Of a DNA stretch of 42,561 nt, positions 1 to 8,278 are shown piece by piece. Numbering within the stretch: position 1 is the stretch's first letter; each line of letters begins with the position of its first letter. Source of the DNA: Desulfobulbaceae bacterium (GTDB taxonomy: Bacteria > Desulfobacterota > Desulfobulbia > Desulfobulbales > Desulfobulbaceae); NCBI GenBank assembly GCA_015484845.1, contig WFUT01000198.1, forward strand, positions 1 to 42,561, in the 5' to 3' direction. The notes beneath the pieces were generated by a model. The model searched no databases. It was given only the letters and a program-made list of their open reading frames with translations, and was not told the DNA's origin. The position numbers and the translations under genes are program-made.

Positions 1-451
1 CAGCCGGGCAGTCGCCCCGTTCTGGGACCTGCAGGCGGGATGGCGGGGCGACCTGCGCCCCCGCCCGGACCGGAACTGGCTGGCCCTGGGAGTAAAGGGC
101 CTGGCCCCCTATTTTTTTGATATCGATGCCGCGGTCTTTATCGGCGAATCAGGCCGAACCGCGGCGCGGCTCCAGGCCGAGTACGAGATCCTCTTTACGC
201 AGCGCCTGATCCTGGTCCCTGATTTCGAGCTGAACCTCTATGGCAGGGACGATCCGGCGACCGGTATCGGTTCGGGGATCTCGGACCTGGAGCTGGGCCT
301 GCGCCTGCGCTACGAGATCAGGCGGGAGTTTGCGCCCTATGTCGGCATCAACTGGATTCACCTCTACGGCAGGACGGCCGACTATGCCCGCGAAGAGGGC
401 AGCGACGCGGACGACTTCCGCTTTGTTGTCGGCATCAGGGCCTGGTTCTGA
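1..451 (+). CDS. copB: Copper resistance protein B (CopB), 3' fragment
   Basis: This reading frame is open from the window edge (codons from base 2) to a TGA at 449-451, about 149 residues. It is missing from the ORF track because its start lies outside the window. The sequence matches the C-terminal half of CopB/PcoB outer-membrane proteins: 'GVKGLAPYFFDIDA', 'EYEILFTQRLILVP', 'GIGSGISDLELGLRLRYEI', 'REFAPYVGINW'. It alternates like beta-barrel strands and ends in Trp-Phe, the usual C-terminal aromatic of barrels inserted by Bam. CopB proteins take part in periplasmic/outer-membrane copper tolerance, usually beside CopA; that neighbour would lie to the left and is not visible. The gene converges on the selenoprotein gene, with only 44 bases between them. 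Confidence 0.85.
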   Translation, partial: SRAVAPFWDLQAGWRGDLRPRPDRNWLALGVKGLAPYFFDIDAAVFIGESGRTAARLQAEYEILFTQRLILVPDFELNLYGRDDPATGIGSGISDLELGLRLRYEIRREFAPYVGINWIHLYGRTADYAREEGSDADDFRFVVGIRAWF

Positions 452-495
452 GAGCAGGTAGGTGGCCGGTTGCCGGGACACGGCCCCGGGGAATC

Positions 496-981
496 TCAGC
501 CGTTCCTGTCCAGGTGCTCCGTGACCAGGGCATGGAGCGCCAGGCTCGTCTCGCGGATGACCTGGACACAGTTCCGGCGGCGGCTGTCAGGGTCCCGGTA
601 AAACGCCTTGACAGCAGCGGGATTCTTCCAATCCACGCCGGCGATCTGGGCGCAGTTGATGCCGCCGTAGGGCCGGCAGATATCGGCAAAGCGGCGCACC
701 ATGGTGTTGCTGAGTTTCCACATCTTCCTGTGATCCCGCTCCTCCGGGCCGGTCTTGCCCATGGTGAAACCGATCACGGCCAGGGCCCCGGCAAGGGTGC
801 CGCACACCTGGCCGCTTGAGCCCATGCCGCCGCCAAACGGGGCCATGGCCGCCATCAGCTCGGCCGAGGGCGGCTGGCTGCGGAACAACCCGGCGCACGC
901 GCCGAGAATGGCCTGGCTTCAGTGCATGCGCTGCAGAAAGAGTTCAGTGGCCCGTTCGGCCATCTTCTCCGGATCTGTCAT
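496..981 (-). CDS. C-GCAxxG-C-C family selenoprotein, UGA read as Sec at residue 21
   Basis: The ORF track shows only the part after an in-frame TGA (496-888, from an internal TTG). Reading through that TGA (921-919) restores a 161-residue protein starting at ATG 981, preceded by a clear GGAGGAG ribosome site. The N-terminus reads MTDPEKMAERATELFLQRMH-U-SQAILGAC. The UGA sits exactly where this family has its first conserved Cys (pattern 'nCsQAvL'). The remaining family hallmarks follow: 'FGGGMGSSGQVCGTLAGAL' (GCAxxG-like), 'GGINCAQIAG' and a late 'NCVQVI'. A SECIS-like hairpin begins 12 nt after the UGA. The family is annotated as redox-active (seleno)proteins; the substrate is unknown. The gene is the last of the rpmH-mnmE run, 54 bases after the pseudo-amidohydrolase. 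A sequencing error or nonsense mutation is the alternative, but motif position, RBS and hairpin all favour Sec. Confidence 0.85.
889..906 (-). promoter_or_regulatory. Bacterial SECIS-like hairpin for the UGA-Sec codon
   Basis: On the minus strand the UGA is followed by 12 nt and then CTCGGC-GCGTGC-GCCGGG. This is a 6-bp stem (one G-U pair) with a 6-nt loop that starts with G and contains GU. The loop begins 18 nt after the UGA, inside the 16-37 nt spacing known for bacterial SECIS elements, which are read by SelB. Stem and loop are seen directly; SelB recognition is inferred. Confidence 0.7.
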
Positions 982-1035
982 CGTCTCTCCTCCATGATCC
1001 TCGTTGTTGCCGTGTGATCGGTCCGGGCGGAGTAC

Positions 1036-2238
1036 CTACACCTTGCGGTAGGCGGTACTCGGCCTCCCGTCGATGTAGATATCCTCCAGGTAGGAGAGTT
1101 TCCGGGGAAGCTGCTTCACCGTTCCACGCACGGCCAAAAACGTCGCCCTGCGTCCCGGGGCCAACATGCCCAGGCCGTCCATGCCGAAAAAGCGGGCGCC
1201 ATGTTCCGAGGCGCTGCGGATGGTCTCCTCGAGGGTGTAGCCCGCCCTGAGAAACAGCTTCATCTCCTCGACCATGGACTCGCCATGGAGGATGCCGACT
1301 CCTCCGGCGCCGGTTCCCACGGCTGTCCTCACCCCCAGTTTCCTGGCCAGGCGCAGTTGCGCCAGTTGCCCGGCGAGTGTCTCCTTCCAGAAGGCCTCTG
1401 CCCCTGGCACCGGTTTTTCCGGCGAGATGTAACGCTGCGAAAAGCGGCATGCCACGCCGCCGTCACCAACGGCGCCGTCCAGGCCGTTCCTGGCCCGCAC
1501 CACGCAGGGAATCCACAGGATGTCCCGCTCCGCCATCAACCGCAGGTTGTCTTCGCCCATACCATACCCCTGTTCGATGGCGTCACAGCCCGCCGCCAGG
1601 GCCTCGGCCACCCGGCGGCGGCCATTGGCCACCACCACCGCCTTTCTGCCGCCCCGGCAGGAGAGCATCCGGCAGAGCTCCTCCTGGCCGGGTCCGGGCG
1701 ACGGCTCCTCCCGGATGGCGATATCGCCGCTGCAGGCGATCTTGAGAAAATCGCGTGTCGGCGCCTCCTTGCCACAGTCCTGCAGGGTCCTGCACAGGGG
1801 GCCTGAAGCCCTGATCTCGATGGTGGCCTCCTTCTCCTGCCGGTACCGTGTCACCAGGCCGGTGGCATCGTCGCCATCGGCCACACCGAGCACGCCGTAG
1901 GCATGGCAGTAATGGACATGCCGCGCCAGCATGGCCATCCGTGCCGTGGCATCGGCGCCGGCCATGGACGCCCGCACCGCCTGGTCCACCGAGGGAGAAC
2001 GGGAAAGGCAGGTACTGCTGTCAACCAGGGATGGCAGGATGGTGCAGTGGGAGAGATCAGTGATTGCTGTTTGAGGTGTGCCGGCCGGCAGGCCGGACGC
2101 GGGACCGATGCCGGTGATACCCCCCTGCCGCACCGCCAGGAAGACCTGGCGTTGCACCGGGCCCCCGGAACCGTCGATGAGTCGCCCTGCCACTATGAAA
2201 CGTGTTTCGGCCATGGAGATGCGCTGTTCGCGAAACAT
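1036..2238 (-). CDS. Amidohydrolase-fold protein with degraded metal site (probable pseudoenzyme)
   Basis: About 400 residues with the overall plan of the amidohydrolase superfamily: N-terminal beta sandwich ('FIVAGRLIDGSGGP'), barrel, and a C-terminal return to the sandwich ('GMLAPGRRATFLAVRG', 'DIYIDGRPS'). The usual catalytic positions are replaced. 'D-x-H-x-H' after strand 1 is 'DSSTC'; the His near 'VVVAN' is Asn; 'IEHG' is 'IEQG'; and 'GTDAG' is 'GTGAG'. It therefore probably does not bind the normal zinc pair and may have a structural or novel role. The start chosen (ATG 2238) overlaps the mnmE stop as TAATG, which suggests translational coupling; ATG 2214 ('MAETRF') is an alternative. 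It lies between mnmE and the selenoprotein gene and is probably cotranscribed with both. Fold assignment is fairly sure; function is unknown. Confidence 0.7.
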   Translation of the reverse strand: MFREQRISMAETRFIVAGRLIDGSGGPVQRQVFLAVRQGGITGIGPASGLPAGTPQTAITDLSHCTILPSLVDSSTCLSRSPSVDQAVRASMAGADATARMAMLARHVHYCHAYGVLGVADGDDATGLVTRYRQEKEATIEIRASGPLCRTLQDCGKEAPTRDFLKIACSGDIAIREEPSPGPGQEELCRMLSCRGGRKAVVVANGRRRVAEALAAGCDAIEQGYGMGEDNLRLMAERDILWIPCVVRARNGLDGAVGDGGVACRFSQRYISPEKPVPGAEAFWKETLAGQLAQLRLARKLGVRTAVGTGAGGVGILHGESMVEEMKLFLRAGYTLEETIRSASEHGARFFGMDGLGMLAPGRRATFLAVRGTVKQLPRKLSYLEDIYIDGRPSTAYRKV

Positions 2239-3635
2239 TACTTGCCGATGCAGAAGCGGGAGAAGATAGTGTCCAGGACATCCTCGGGCGTGGTGATGCC
2301 GACGATGTCGCCCAGGTGATCGAGGGCGGACTGGACCTCCACCGCCAGCAGGTCGGCGGGAGCACCGGCCTGCAGGGCCTGGCGCAAGCGGCGGCAGGCG
2401 TCCCGGCATTTTGCCAGGACCGCGCGGTGGCGCAGGTTGGGGGCGCAGGCGGGGCGCTCTTCCAGGGCGTCTTCGCCCAGCATGTGGCGGAACATGGTCT
2501 CCCGCAGTCCCTCGATCCCCTCCTGGCGGCGGCAGGAGATCCGGACCACGTCCACACCGGCAAACTCCCGCTCCAGGGTATCGAGGCGGTCCGGGGGCGC
2601 AATGTCGGTCTTGTTGAGGACCACGATATGGTCGCGGCCGGCCACCGAGTCGTACAGCTCCCGGTCCTGCGCTGCCAGGCCGGTGCCGGCGTCGACCAGG
2701 AACAGGACCAGGTCGGCCTCGTCCATCTTGCGGCGGGCCCGCTCAATGCCCAGCCCCTCGACCAGGTCGTCGTGGGCGCGGATACCGGCGGTGTCCACCA
2801 GGTGCACGGGAATGCCGTGGACGGAGATCATCTCCTCGATGGTATCGCGGGTGGTGCCGGGCACCTCGGTGACCAGGGCCCGTTGCTCCTGGAGCAGCTC
2901 GTTGAGCAGGCTGGACTTGCCCACGTTGGGACGGCCGGCAATGACCACGCTGATCCCCTCCCGCAGCACCTTGCCCTGGTCGGCCAGGGCGAGCAACCGG
3001 TCCAGGGGCGCCTCCACGTCGCGGGCCAGCCGCTCCAGGAGATGGCCGCTGTCCAGGATCTCCACGTCCTCGTCCGGGAAATCGATGGCCACCTCGAGGA
3101 TGGCCAGGATCTCGGTCAGCCCCTGGCGCACCGCCTCCACCTGCTCCTGGAGCCGGCCCTGCAACTGGCCCATCGCCAGGTCCACGCCGCTGGCGGTCCG
3201 GGCCTGGAGCAGGTCGATGACCGCCTCGGCCCGGGTCAGGTCGATGCGGCCGGCAAGAAAGGCGCGCTTGGTGAACTCGCCGGGCTCGGCAGGGCGGGCG
3301 CCCCGGGCCAGGACCTCGGCCAGGATGGCCTGCAGGACCAGGTAGGAACCGTGGCTGTGCAGCTCGACCACGTCCTCGCGGGTATAGGTGGCAGGCGCCT
3401 TCATGAACACGGCCAGGACCTCGTCGAGGACCCGGCCGCCACGGTCGACGACCGTGCCGTAATGGAGCTTGTGGCTTTCCCTGGTGGGATCGGCGCCGGC
3501 GCGAAAAGGGCGGAACATGGCGCCGAGGATGTCGCGGGCCTGCGGCCCGGAGATGCGGATAATGCCGATGCCGCCGGTGCCGGGGGCGGTGGCAATGGCG
3601 GCTATGGTATCAGTTTCCCGATGAAGAGCGGTCAC
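2238..3635 (-). CDS. mnmE: tRNA uridine-5-carboxymethylaminomethyl modification GTPase MnmE
   Basis: With MnmG, MnmE builds the (carboxymethyl)aminomethyl group on wobble U34 of certain tRNAs. The 465-residue product shows the N-terminal tetrahydrofolate-binding domain ('DTIAAIATAPGTGGIGIIRISG', 'YTREDVVELHSHG'), a helical domain, and an inserted G domain with Walker A 'GRPNVGKS' at about 234-241 and 'DTAGIR'. It ends in the family's C-x-G-K signature ('FCIGK'), so it is intact. The start is taken as GTG 3635, preceded by AGAGG; it overlaps the end of jag by 26 bases. The 552-aa version in the ORF track adds non-homologous sequence upstream. Its partner mnmG is encoded elsewhere in this window. 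Confidence 0.95.
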   Translation of the reverse strand: MTALHRETDTIAAIATAPGTGGIGIIRISGPQARDILGAMFRPFRAGADPTRESHKLHYGTVVDRGGRVLDEVLAVFMKAPATYTREDVVELHSHGSYLVLQAILAEVLARGARPAEPGEFTKRAFLAGRIDLTRAEAVIDLLQARTASGVDLAMGQLQGRLQEQVEAVRQGLTEILAILEVAIDFPDEDVEILDSGHLLERLARDVEAPLDRLLALADQGKVLREGISVVIAGRPNVGKSSLLNELLQEQRALVTEVPGTTRDTIEEMISVHGIPVHLVDTAGIRAHDDLVEGLGIERARRKMDEADLVLFLVDAGTGLAAQDRELYDSVAGRDHIVVLNKTDIAPPDRLDTLEREFAGVDVVRISCRRQEGIEGLRETMFRHMLGEDALEERPACAPNLRHRAVLAKCRDACRRLRQALQAGAPADLLAVEVQSALDHLGDIVGITTPEDVLDTIFSRFCIGK

Positions 3636-4566
3636 TCTGGCGACCTCTGCGTTTCCGGGAACCGGACTTCTTGTCCTTGCCCGGCCGGTAGATGAGGACC
3701 TTTTTAAATAATCCGTCTCCCACGGACCGGGAGCGGATGGTCTTGTCCTCCTGCAGGGCCATGTGGACCACGCGCCGCTCGGAGGGATTGAGGGCCGGGA
3801 TGGCCCGGGTCTTGCCGTCCTCCCGGACCTGGCCGGCCAGGTCGCGGGCCCTCTCCTTGAGCTCCTCTGCCCTGCGCTGCCGGAAATTGCCGGCATCCAG
3901 CGTCAGCATCACCCGTTCGGGCAGGCGGCGGCTCATCATCTTGCGCAGCAGGTACTGCAGGCTGTCCAGGGTGCGGCCGTCGGTGCCGATGACGGCCTCC
4001 TCGTGTTCGCCGCTGATGCGGCAGCGGACCGTGAACTCCTCCACCTCCACCGCCACCTGCGAGGGATAGCCCATCAGGGAGAGCACCTGTTCCAGGTCGT
4101 CCCGGATCGCCTCCAGGACCTCGGCCGACGGCGGCTCCCGCTCAGCTTCCGGGGCAGAAGGGGCCGACGCCTCCTTTTGGGGTGGTCCCTCGGCCGGCGT
4201 ACTCCCGGCCGGGGCCGGCTCTTCCTTCTGCTCTGCAGGCGCCACGGCCACGGGCCCTTCTTCCACCGGGGCCTCCTGCCGCGGCTTCCCGCTTTCCGCA
4301 CTTTCCTCGCCGGCAGGCGCGCTCTTTTTCGATGCCGGGCGGCTCTTCCTGCGGGCCGGTTTCCCTGCTGTCTCCTTCTCTTCCCCGGCCTCGGGCCTGG
4401 GCGTCACCCGGATATGGGCCTTTTTCCTGCACAGGCCGAAGATCCCGGCCGAGCCGGTCTCCAGGACCTCGATATCGAGGTTCTCCTGGGCCACGGACAG
4501 CTCCCTGCAGGCCTGCCTGATTGCCTCGGTTACATCCTTGCCGAAAAAATCTTTTCCTTTTGCCAT
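3610..4566 (-). CDS. jag: RNA-binding protein Jag/KhpB (Jag_N, KH, R3H)
   Basis: Jag (also called KhpB/EloR) is a cytosolic RNA-binding protein linked to envelope growth and nearly always sits after yidC. The 318-residue product has a Jag_N domain at about 1-50 ('GKDVTEAIRQACREL', 'GSAGIFGL'). A long Lys/Glu/Ala/Pro-rich low-complexity linker spans about 55-140. Then come a KH-type domain ('GYPSQVAVEVEEF', 'VIGTDGRTLDSLQYLL') and a C-terminal R3H domain ('LNPSERRVVHMALQ'). The basic tail 'GSRKRRGRQSDRSS' overlaps the mnmE start. The charged linker makes it longer than the roughly 200-residue Firmicute versions. The ATG at 4566 is 22 bases after the yidC stop. Confidence 0.9.
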   Translation of the reverse strand: MAKGKDFFGKDVTEAIRQACRELSVAQENLDIEVLETGSAGIFGLCRKKAHIRVTPRPEAGEEKETAGKPARRKSRPASKKSAPAGEESAESGKPRQEAPVEEGPVAVAPAEQKEEPAPAGSTPAEGPPQKEASAPSAPEAEREPPSAEVLEAIRDDLEQVLSLMGYPSQVAVEVEEFTVRCRISGEHEEAVIGTDGRTLDSLQYLLRKMMSRRLPERVMLTLDAGNFRQRRAEELKERARDLAGQVREDGKTRAIPALNPSERRVVHMALQEDKTIRSRSVGDGLFKKVLIYRPGKDKKSGSRKRRGRQSDRSSSGN

Positions 4567-4588
4567 GGGATATTCCTTGTCAGAAGGC

Positions 4589-6307
4589 CTAGGCGTTGGC
4601 CCTCGTCTGCCGGTTGATGAGCTGCTGCTGGAGAATGGAAAGCAGGTTGTTGACCAGCCAGTAGAGAACCAGGCCGGAGGCGAAGTTCAAAAACATGAAG
4701 GTGAACAGAACCGGCAGAAACTGCATGATCTTTGCCTGGGTCGGGTCTGCCGTGGTCGGGGTCATCTTCTGCTGCAGGTACATGGAGGCGCCCATCAGCA
4801 GGGTGAGGACCGGGATACCGTGGATGTAGGGAATGTCCACCCCGATCATCAGCCGGTCCGGCGCCGACAGGTCGTTGATCCAGAGCATGAACGGCGCGTG
4901 CCGCAGCTCGATGGCCGACATCAGGACCCGGTAAAGGGCAAAGAAGAACGGGATCTGGATCACCATGGGCAGACAGCCGCCCACCGGGTTGACCTTGTAG
5001 GTCTTGTACAGGGCCATCATCTCCTGGTTCATCCGGGTGGGATCGTCCTTGTACTTCTCCTTGAGCTTGGCCACCTTGGGCTGCAGCTTCTGCATGTTCT
5101 TCATCGACTTCATGCCCTTGGAGGTAATGGGCCAGAAGACGGCCTTGATCAGGACGGTGACCAGGATGATGGCGACGCCGTAGTTGTGGACAATGGAATA
5201 GAAGAAGTTGAGCAGCCAGAGCATGGGCTTGGCAATGACATCAAACCAGCCGAAGTTGACCGCCTTGGCCAGGTTATGGTCCACGGCCTTGAGGATGGCC
5301 AGTTTCTTGGGGCCGAAGTAGGCGTTGAACTGAAATTCCCTTGCCGACCGCGGCGCCAGGCTGACGGTGCCGTCGGCGACCACGGTACGTACCCGGTCGC
5401 CCTGGGCGCGGATGGTGACGGTGCGCGGCGCGGGGGGCAGGGGAATGACTGCGCAGATGAAGTAATTGTCCTCGTAGGCGGCCCAGGTGACGTTCCCCTG
5501 CATGACCTTGGGGCCTTCCTTCAGGGCCTTGCCCTTGACCTGGCTCAGGCTCTGGTCGATGTAGGCGGCCGGGCCGGAGAACCGGTACCGGCTGAGGCGG
5601 CCGGAGGAGGCATTCCTCTCGAACGGCTCGTTGGTCAGGACCATGGCCGGCGTGACCTGTACCGGCGCGGCACCGGTGTTCTCCACCTTGTAGCTGTTCT
5701 TCACCAGGTAGTTTGTGCCGTTGAACTCAAGGGTCCTGGTGACGCGGAGACCCGACTTCAGGGTGGCGGTCATGACCAGGGTGGCAGTGTCTCCGGGCCC
5801 CTTCAGGGTAAGCGAGGTGGCATTGGCCCGGTACAGGGGGAGCTGGGCCGAGGCACCGTTATCCAGGGTAAAGAGCAGGGGCAGTTCCACCGGGTTGCGG
5901 GTCTGGACAAGCTGCAGGAGATTGGACTTCGGGTCCAGTTCCTGGCGGTACTTCTTGAGGACAAAGCTCTTGAAACCGCCGCCCTGCTCGTTGATCACCG
6001 CCCGGTAGAGGGGCGTGTCGATGGTGATATCCCTGGCCGCCGGGTTGACGGCGACCTTCTGCACCATGGGGGTGGCGGCGGGCGCGGCCGCGGCCGGCGC
6101 GGCCGGCGCAGCGGCAGAAGGTGTGCCGGCCGGGGCCTTGCCGGCGGTGGCCGGGGCCTTGCCGGCGGCCTCACCCCCGGGGGCAACCCCTGTGCCGGCG
6201 GTCTGCGGCTGCGGATGCCGCACCATCGGCTTGACGAAAAAATACTGGTATCCCAGCAAGATGGCGATAGAAAGAACAAAGGCCAAGAGAACTCTCTGCA
6301 AGTCCAT
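4589..6307 (-). CDS. yidC: Membrane protein insertase YidC
   Basis: YidC inserts and folds inner-membrane proteins, alone or with SecYEG. The 572-residue product has an N-terminal transmembrane segment ('VLLAFVLSIAILLGY'). An Ala/Pro/Gly-rich stretch is followed by a large periplasmic P1 domain (about 70-340). The C-terminal insertase core has five helices, starting around 'GWFDVIAKPMLWLLNFFYS' and including 'VAIILVTVLIKAVFWPIT' and 'GGCLPMVIQIPFFFALYRVL'. The length and P1 domain fit Gram-negative YidC. It sits between yidD and jag in the classic order, with about 100 bases before it. Confidence 0.95.
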   Translation of the reverse strand: MDLQRVLLAFVLSIAILLGYQYFFVKPMVRHPQPQTAGTGVAPGGEAAGKAPATAGKAPAGTPSAAAPAAPAAAAPAATPMVQKVAVNPAARDITIDTPLYRAVINEQGGGFKSFVLKKYRQELDPKSNLLQLVQTRNPVELPLLFTLDNGASAQLPLYRANATSLTLKGPGDTATLVMTATLKSGLRVTRTLEFNGTNYLVKNSYKVENTGAAPVQVTPAMVLTNEPFERNASSGRLSRYRFSGPAAYIDQSLSQVKGKALKEGPKVMQGNVTWAAYEDNYFICAVIPLPPAPRTVTIRAQGDRVRTVVADGTVSLAPRSAREFQFNAYFGPKKLAILKAVDHNLAKAVNFGWFDVIAKPMLWLLNFFYSIVHNYGVAIILVTVLIKAVFWPITSKGMKSMKNMQKLQPKVAKLKEKYKDDPTRMNQEMMALYKTYKVNPVGGCLPMVIQIPFFFALYRVLMSAIELRHAPFMLWINDLSAPDRLMIGVDIPYIHGIPVLTLLMGASMYLQQKMTPTTADPTQAKIMQFLPVLFTFMFLNFASGLVLYWLVNNLLSILQQQLINRQTRANA

Positions 6308-6408
6308 GAAAGGTACCTCAAAAAAAAGCTGTCTGTCCGCGGCGAGCGTACTTACGGGCCGGACCGCAACGACCGGGACACCAGCCTGTCACAGGATTAT
6401 TGACACGA

Positions 6409-6690
6409 CTATTTCACGGGATCATAGCCCCCGCGGGCAAAGGGATGGCAGCGCAGGATCCGGCGAACGGCCAGGTACAGGCCCCGGATGGCACCATAAC
6501 GTGCCACTGCCTCTATGGCGTACTGGGAACAGGTGGGAGTGTACCGACAGGTGGCGGGAAAAAGAGGTGAGACAAAACACTGGTAGCCCCGGAACAGCAC
6601 CACCAGCAGACGGCCGGCCAGGACCGACAACCATGTCCGGCTGCCCTGTCCGCCCGGGGACGCGGCATCCCTGCAGCAGTGACCGGCCAC
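6409..6690 (-). CDS. yidD: Membrane protein insertion efficiency factor YidD
   Basis: A small 93-residue protein with the YidD core: '[39 protein letters not shown]' in overlapping pieces, then '[23 protein letters not shown]'. It is thought to help YidC-dependent membrane insertion from the inner face of the cytoplasmic membrane. The start is taken as GTG 6690, which shares a base with the rnpA stop (TAGTG) and implies coupling. The longer 167-aa ORF in the track runs back into rnpA in another frame. Confidence 0.9.
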   Translation of the reverse strand: MAGHCCRDAASPGGQGSRTWLSVLAGRLLVVLFRGYQCFVSPLFPATCRYTPTCSQYAIEAVARYGAIRGLYLAVRRILRCHPFARGGYDPVK

Positions 6691-7040
6691 TATCCGACCT
6701 GCTCCCCGGCCTCGAACAGCCGGCGCACGGCCGCCAGCATGGCCGCCGGGCTGTCCAGGGCAAAATCCGGCCGCACCGCACAGACAATATCGGATGACGA
6801 GGGAAAGATGTCCCGGTGCAGGCGGAAGGTCTCGCGGATGATCCGCTTGATCCTGTTGCGACGGACCGCGCCGCCGATCTTTCTGTGCACGCTGATCCCC
6901 AGACGGTTCCACGGCAGGTCGTTGGCCATGCAGATCAGGGTGAAGCCCCGGCCATGCAGGCGACGGCCCTGCCGGTATACCTGGTTAAACTCCCCGGTCT
7001 TCCTGAGCAGGCAGGTCTTGGGAAGCCCGAACCTCTTCAT
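6690..7040 (-). CDS. rnpA: Ribonuclease P protein component RnpA
   Basis: This is the protein subunit that helps the RNase P RNA cleave the 5' leader from pre-tRNAs. The 116-residue product is basic. It shows the RnpA hallmark '[18 protein letters not shown]' after '[13 protein letters not shown]' and begins '[19 protein letters not shown]'. The ATG at 7040 is 5 bases after the rpmH stop. The 230-aa ORF of the track extends upstream across rpmH and the promoter and is not real there. The RNase P RNA gene was not seen in this window. Confidence 0.93.
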   Translation of the reverse strand: MKRFGLPKTCLLRKTGEFNQVYRQGRRLHGRGFTLICMANDLPWNRLGISVHRKIGGAVRRNRIKRIIRETFRLHRDIFPSSSDIVCAVRPDFALDSPAAMLAAVRRLFEAGEQVG

Positions 7041-7045
7041 CCGGA

Positions 7046-7183
7046 TCAGACAGCCAGGCGCCTGCGGCCCCTGGCGCGGCGCCGCTTGATGACGGCCTGG
7101 CCGGCGCGGGTTCTCATCCTGACCCTGAAACCGTGGGTCCTCTTCCGCTTGGTGTTGCTGGGCTGAAAGGTTCTCTTGCTCAT
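7046..7183 (-). CDS. rpmH: Large ribosomal subunit protein bL34
   Basis: A 45-residue, Arg/Lys-rich protein that matches L34 end to end: '[20 protein letters not shown]', '[20 protein letters not shown]'. An AAAGGA ribosome site lies upstream. It is the first gene of the rpmH-rnpA-yidD-yidC-jag-mnmE run, about 180 nt after a strong promoter. The usual divergent neighbour dnaA is absent; a methyltransferase gene lies there, and no DnaA-box cluster was seen, so this junction shows no sign of oriC. Confidence 0.97.
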   Translation of the reverse strand: MSKRTFQPSNTKRKRTHGFRVRMRTRAGQAVIKRRRARGRRRLAV

Positions 7184-7371
7184 GATCTGCTTCCTTTTGC
7201 TGGATTGAATACAGGCGCAGCGCGCGGTCCCTCCGACTGGTTGGCCCCACGGCGACTCTGGCTGATATGCCCGCACACCGCCTGCAACCGAAAACCGAGA
7301 CTGCGATGCCGGGATCTGACCGATGGGTTGACCGTCTCTGACGCTCGCCATTTACTTTATCAAAATTTTGT

Positions 7372-7401
7372 ATTTTAATCACAGTGGTCCTACTCTGTCA
7401 A
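7372..7401 (-). promoter_or_regulatory. Sigma70 promoter of the rpmH-rnpA-yidD-yidC operon
   Basis: On the minus strand a perfect TTGACA (7401-7396) is followed after 17 bases by TTAAAA, or after 18 by TAAAAT (7377-7372), in a locally AT-rich patch. Predicted transcription starts near 7365, giving a leader of about 180 nt before rpmH. No riboswitch-like structure was recognised in the leader. Confidence 0.7.
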
Positions 7402-7428
7402 ATTATTTCACGTCAGTGCGGAGAAAGT

Positions 7429-8247
7429 ATGCAACAACCACGCCTTGAAGATCTCGACTGGAACGAAATGTATCGCCGGGCCCGGCAGGAAAAATCGTGG
7501 AAATCCAAGGGGGCCGCCGACTGGGACCGCAAGGCGGCCTCTTTTGCCGAACGAACGGAACGATCGATCTATACGGAAAAATTCCTGGCCCTGCTGCAGC
7601 CGGAAGAGGACTGGTCCGTGCTCGACGTGGGCTGCGGGCCCGGCACCCTGGCCCTGCCCCTGGCCCGCCGGGTGGAGCGGGTAACGGCCCTGGACTTCTC
7701 CGCCAGGATGCTGGAGATCCTGCAGGAGCGGGCCGGACGCGCGGGGATCGACAACATCACCGCCTGTCACGCCGGTTGGGGCGATGACTGGCAGGCCCGG
7801 GGCATCGGCCGCCACGACGTGGCCATCGCCTCGCGCTCCCTGGCCGTCCCTGACCTGCGCGCGGCCCTGGAACAGCTCTGCCGCCATGCCACCCACAGGG
7901 TGGCGGTCACGGACCGGGTCCGGCACGGCCCCTTTGACCCGGACGCCTTTGCCGCCGTGGGCCGTCCCCTGCGGCCGGGCCCGGACTACATCTACACCGT
8001 GAACCTCCTCTACCGGATGGGCTTTCTGCCCTCGGTCGCGTATATCGTCCTGGAGGAGGAGATGGTCTACCGCTCCCTGGAGGATGCCGTGGAGAGCTAC
8101 CGCTGGATGTTTCGCGACCTGGACCCGGCCGAGGAAAAACGGTTGCAAAAATATGTCCGGTCCATTACCACCTCTGCAGACAACGGCAGCCTGCTGCTCC
8201 GGCGCAGGCATGTGCCCACGTGGGCCTTTATCAGCTGGCGGCCGTGA
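7429..8247 (+). CDS. Class I SAM-dependent methyltransferase
   Basis: A 272-residue protein starting at ATG 7429 after a GGAGAAAG ribosome site. The Rossmann-like methyltransferase domain is seen as motif I 'VLDVGCGPGTLALPLA' (about residues 65-80), the acidic end of strand 2 ('TALDFSARML'), and 'DVAIASRSLAV' for motif IV. No substrate-specific motif is recognised. The order with trkA (31 bases downstream) may be an operon. Possible roles range from small-molecule to quinone-like methylation; the sequence does not decide. Confidence 0.8.
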   Translation: MQQPRLEDLDWNEMYRRARQEKSWKSKGAADWDRKAASFAERTERSIYTEKFLALLQPEEDWSVLDVGCGPGTLALPLARRVERVTALDFSARMLEILQERAGRAGIDNITACHAGWGDDWQARGIGRHDVAIASRSLAVPDLRAALEQLCRHATHRVAVTDRVRHGPFDPDAFAAVGRPLRPGPDYIYTVNLLYRMGFLPSVAYIVLEEEMVYRSLEDAVESYRWMFRDLDPAEEKRLQKYVRSITTSADNGSLLLRRRHVPTWAFISWRP

Positions 8248-8278
8248 GCCATTCTTTCCCTACGGAGGATACCCATAC

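Noticed and set aside
919-921. TGA at codon 21 taken as a nonsense mutation or sequencing error
   Set aside because: The codon sits at the conserved Cys, the frame is intact on both sides, a strong ribosome site precedes the ATG, and a SECIS-like hairpin follows at the right distance.
2202-3695. 497-aa plus-strand ORF over mnmE
   Set aside because: Low-complexity Gly/Val/Gln sequence; mnmE on the other strand is complete and unmistakable. The same applies to 4538-6403 over yidC and 27411-29684 over mutS.
7184-7428. Possible oriC/dnaA junction beside rpmH
   Set aside because: No dnaA gene and no TTATNCACA cluster were seen; the gap holds only a promoter and leader.
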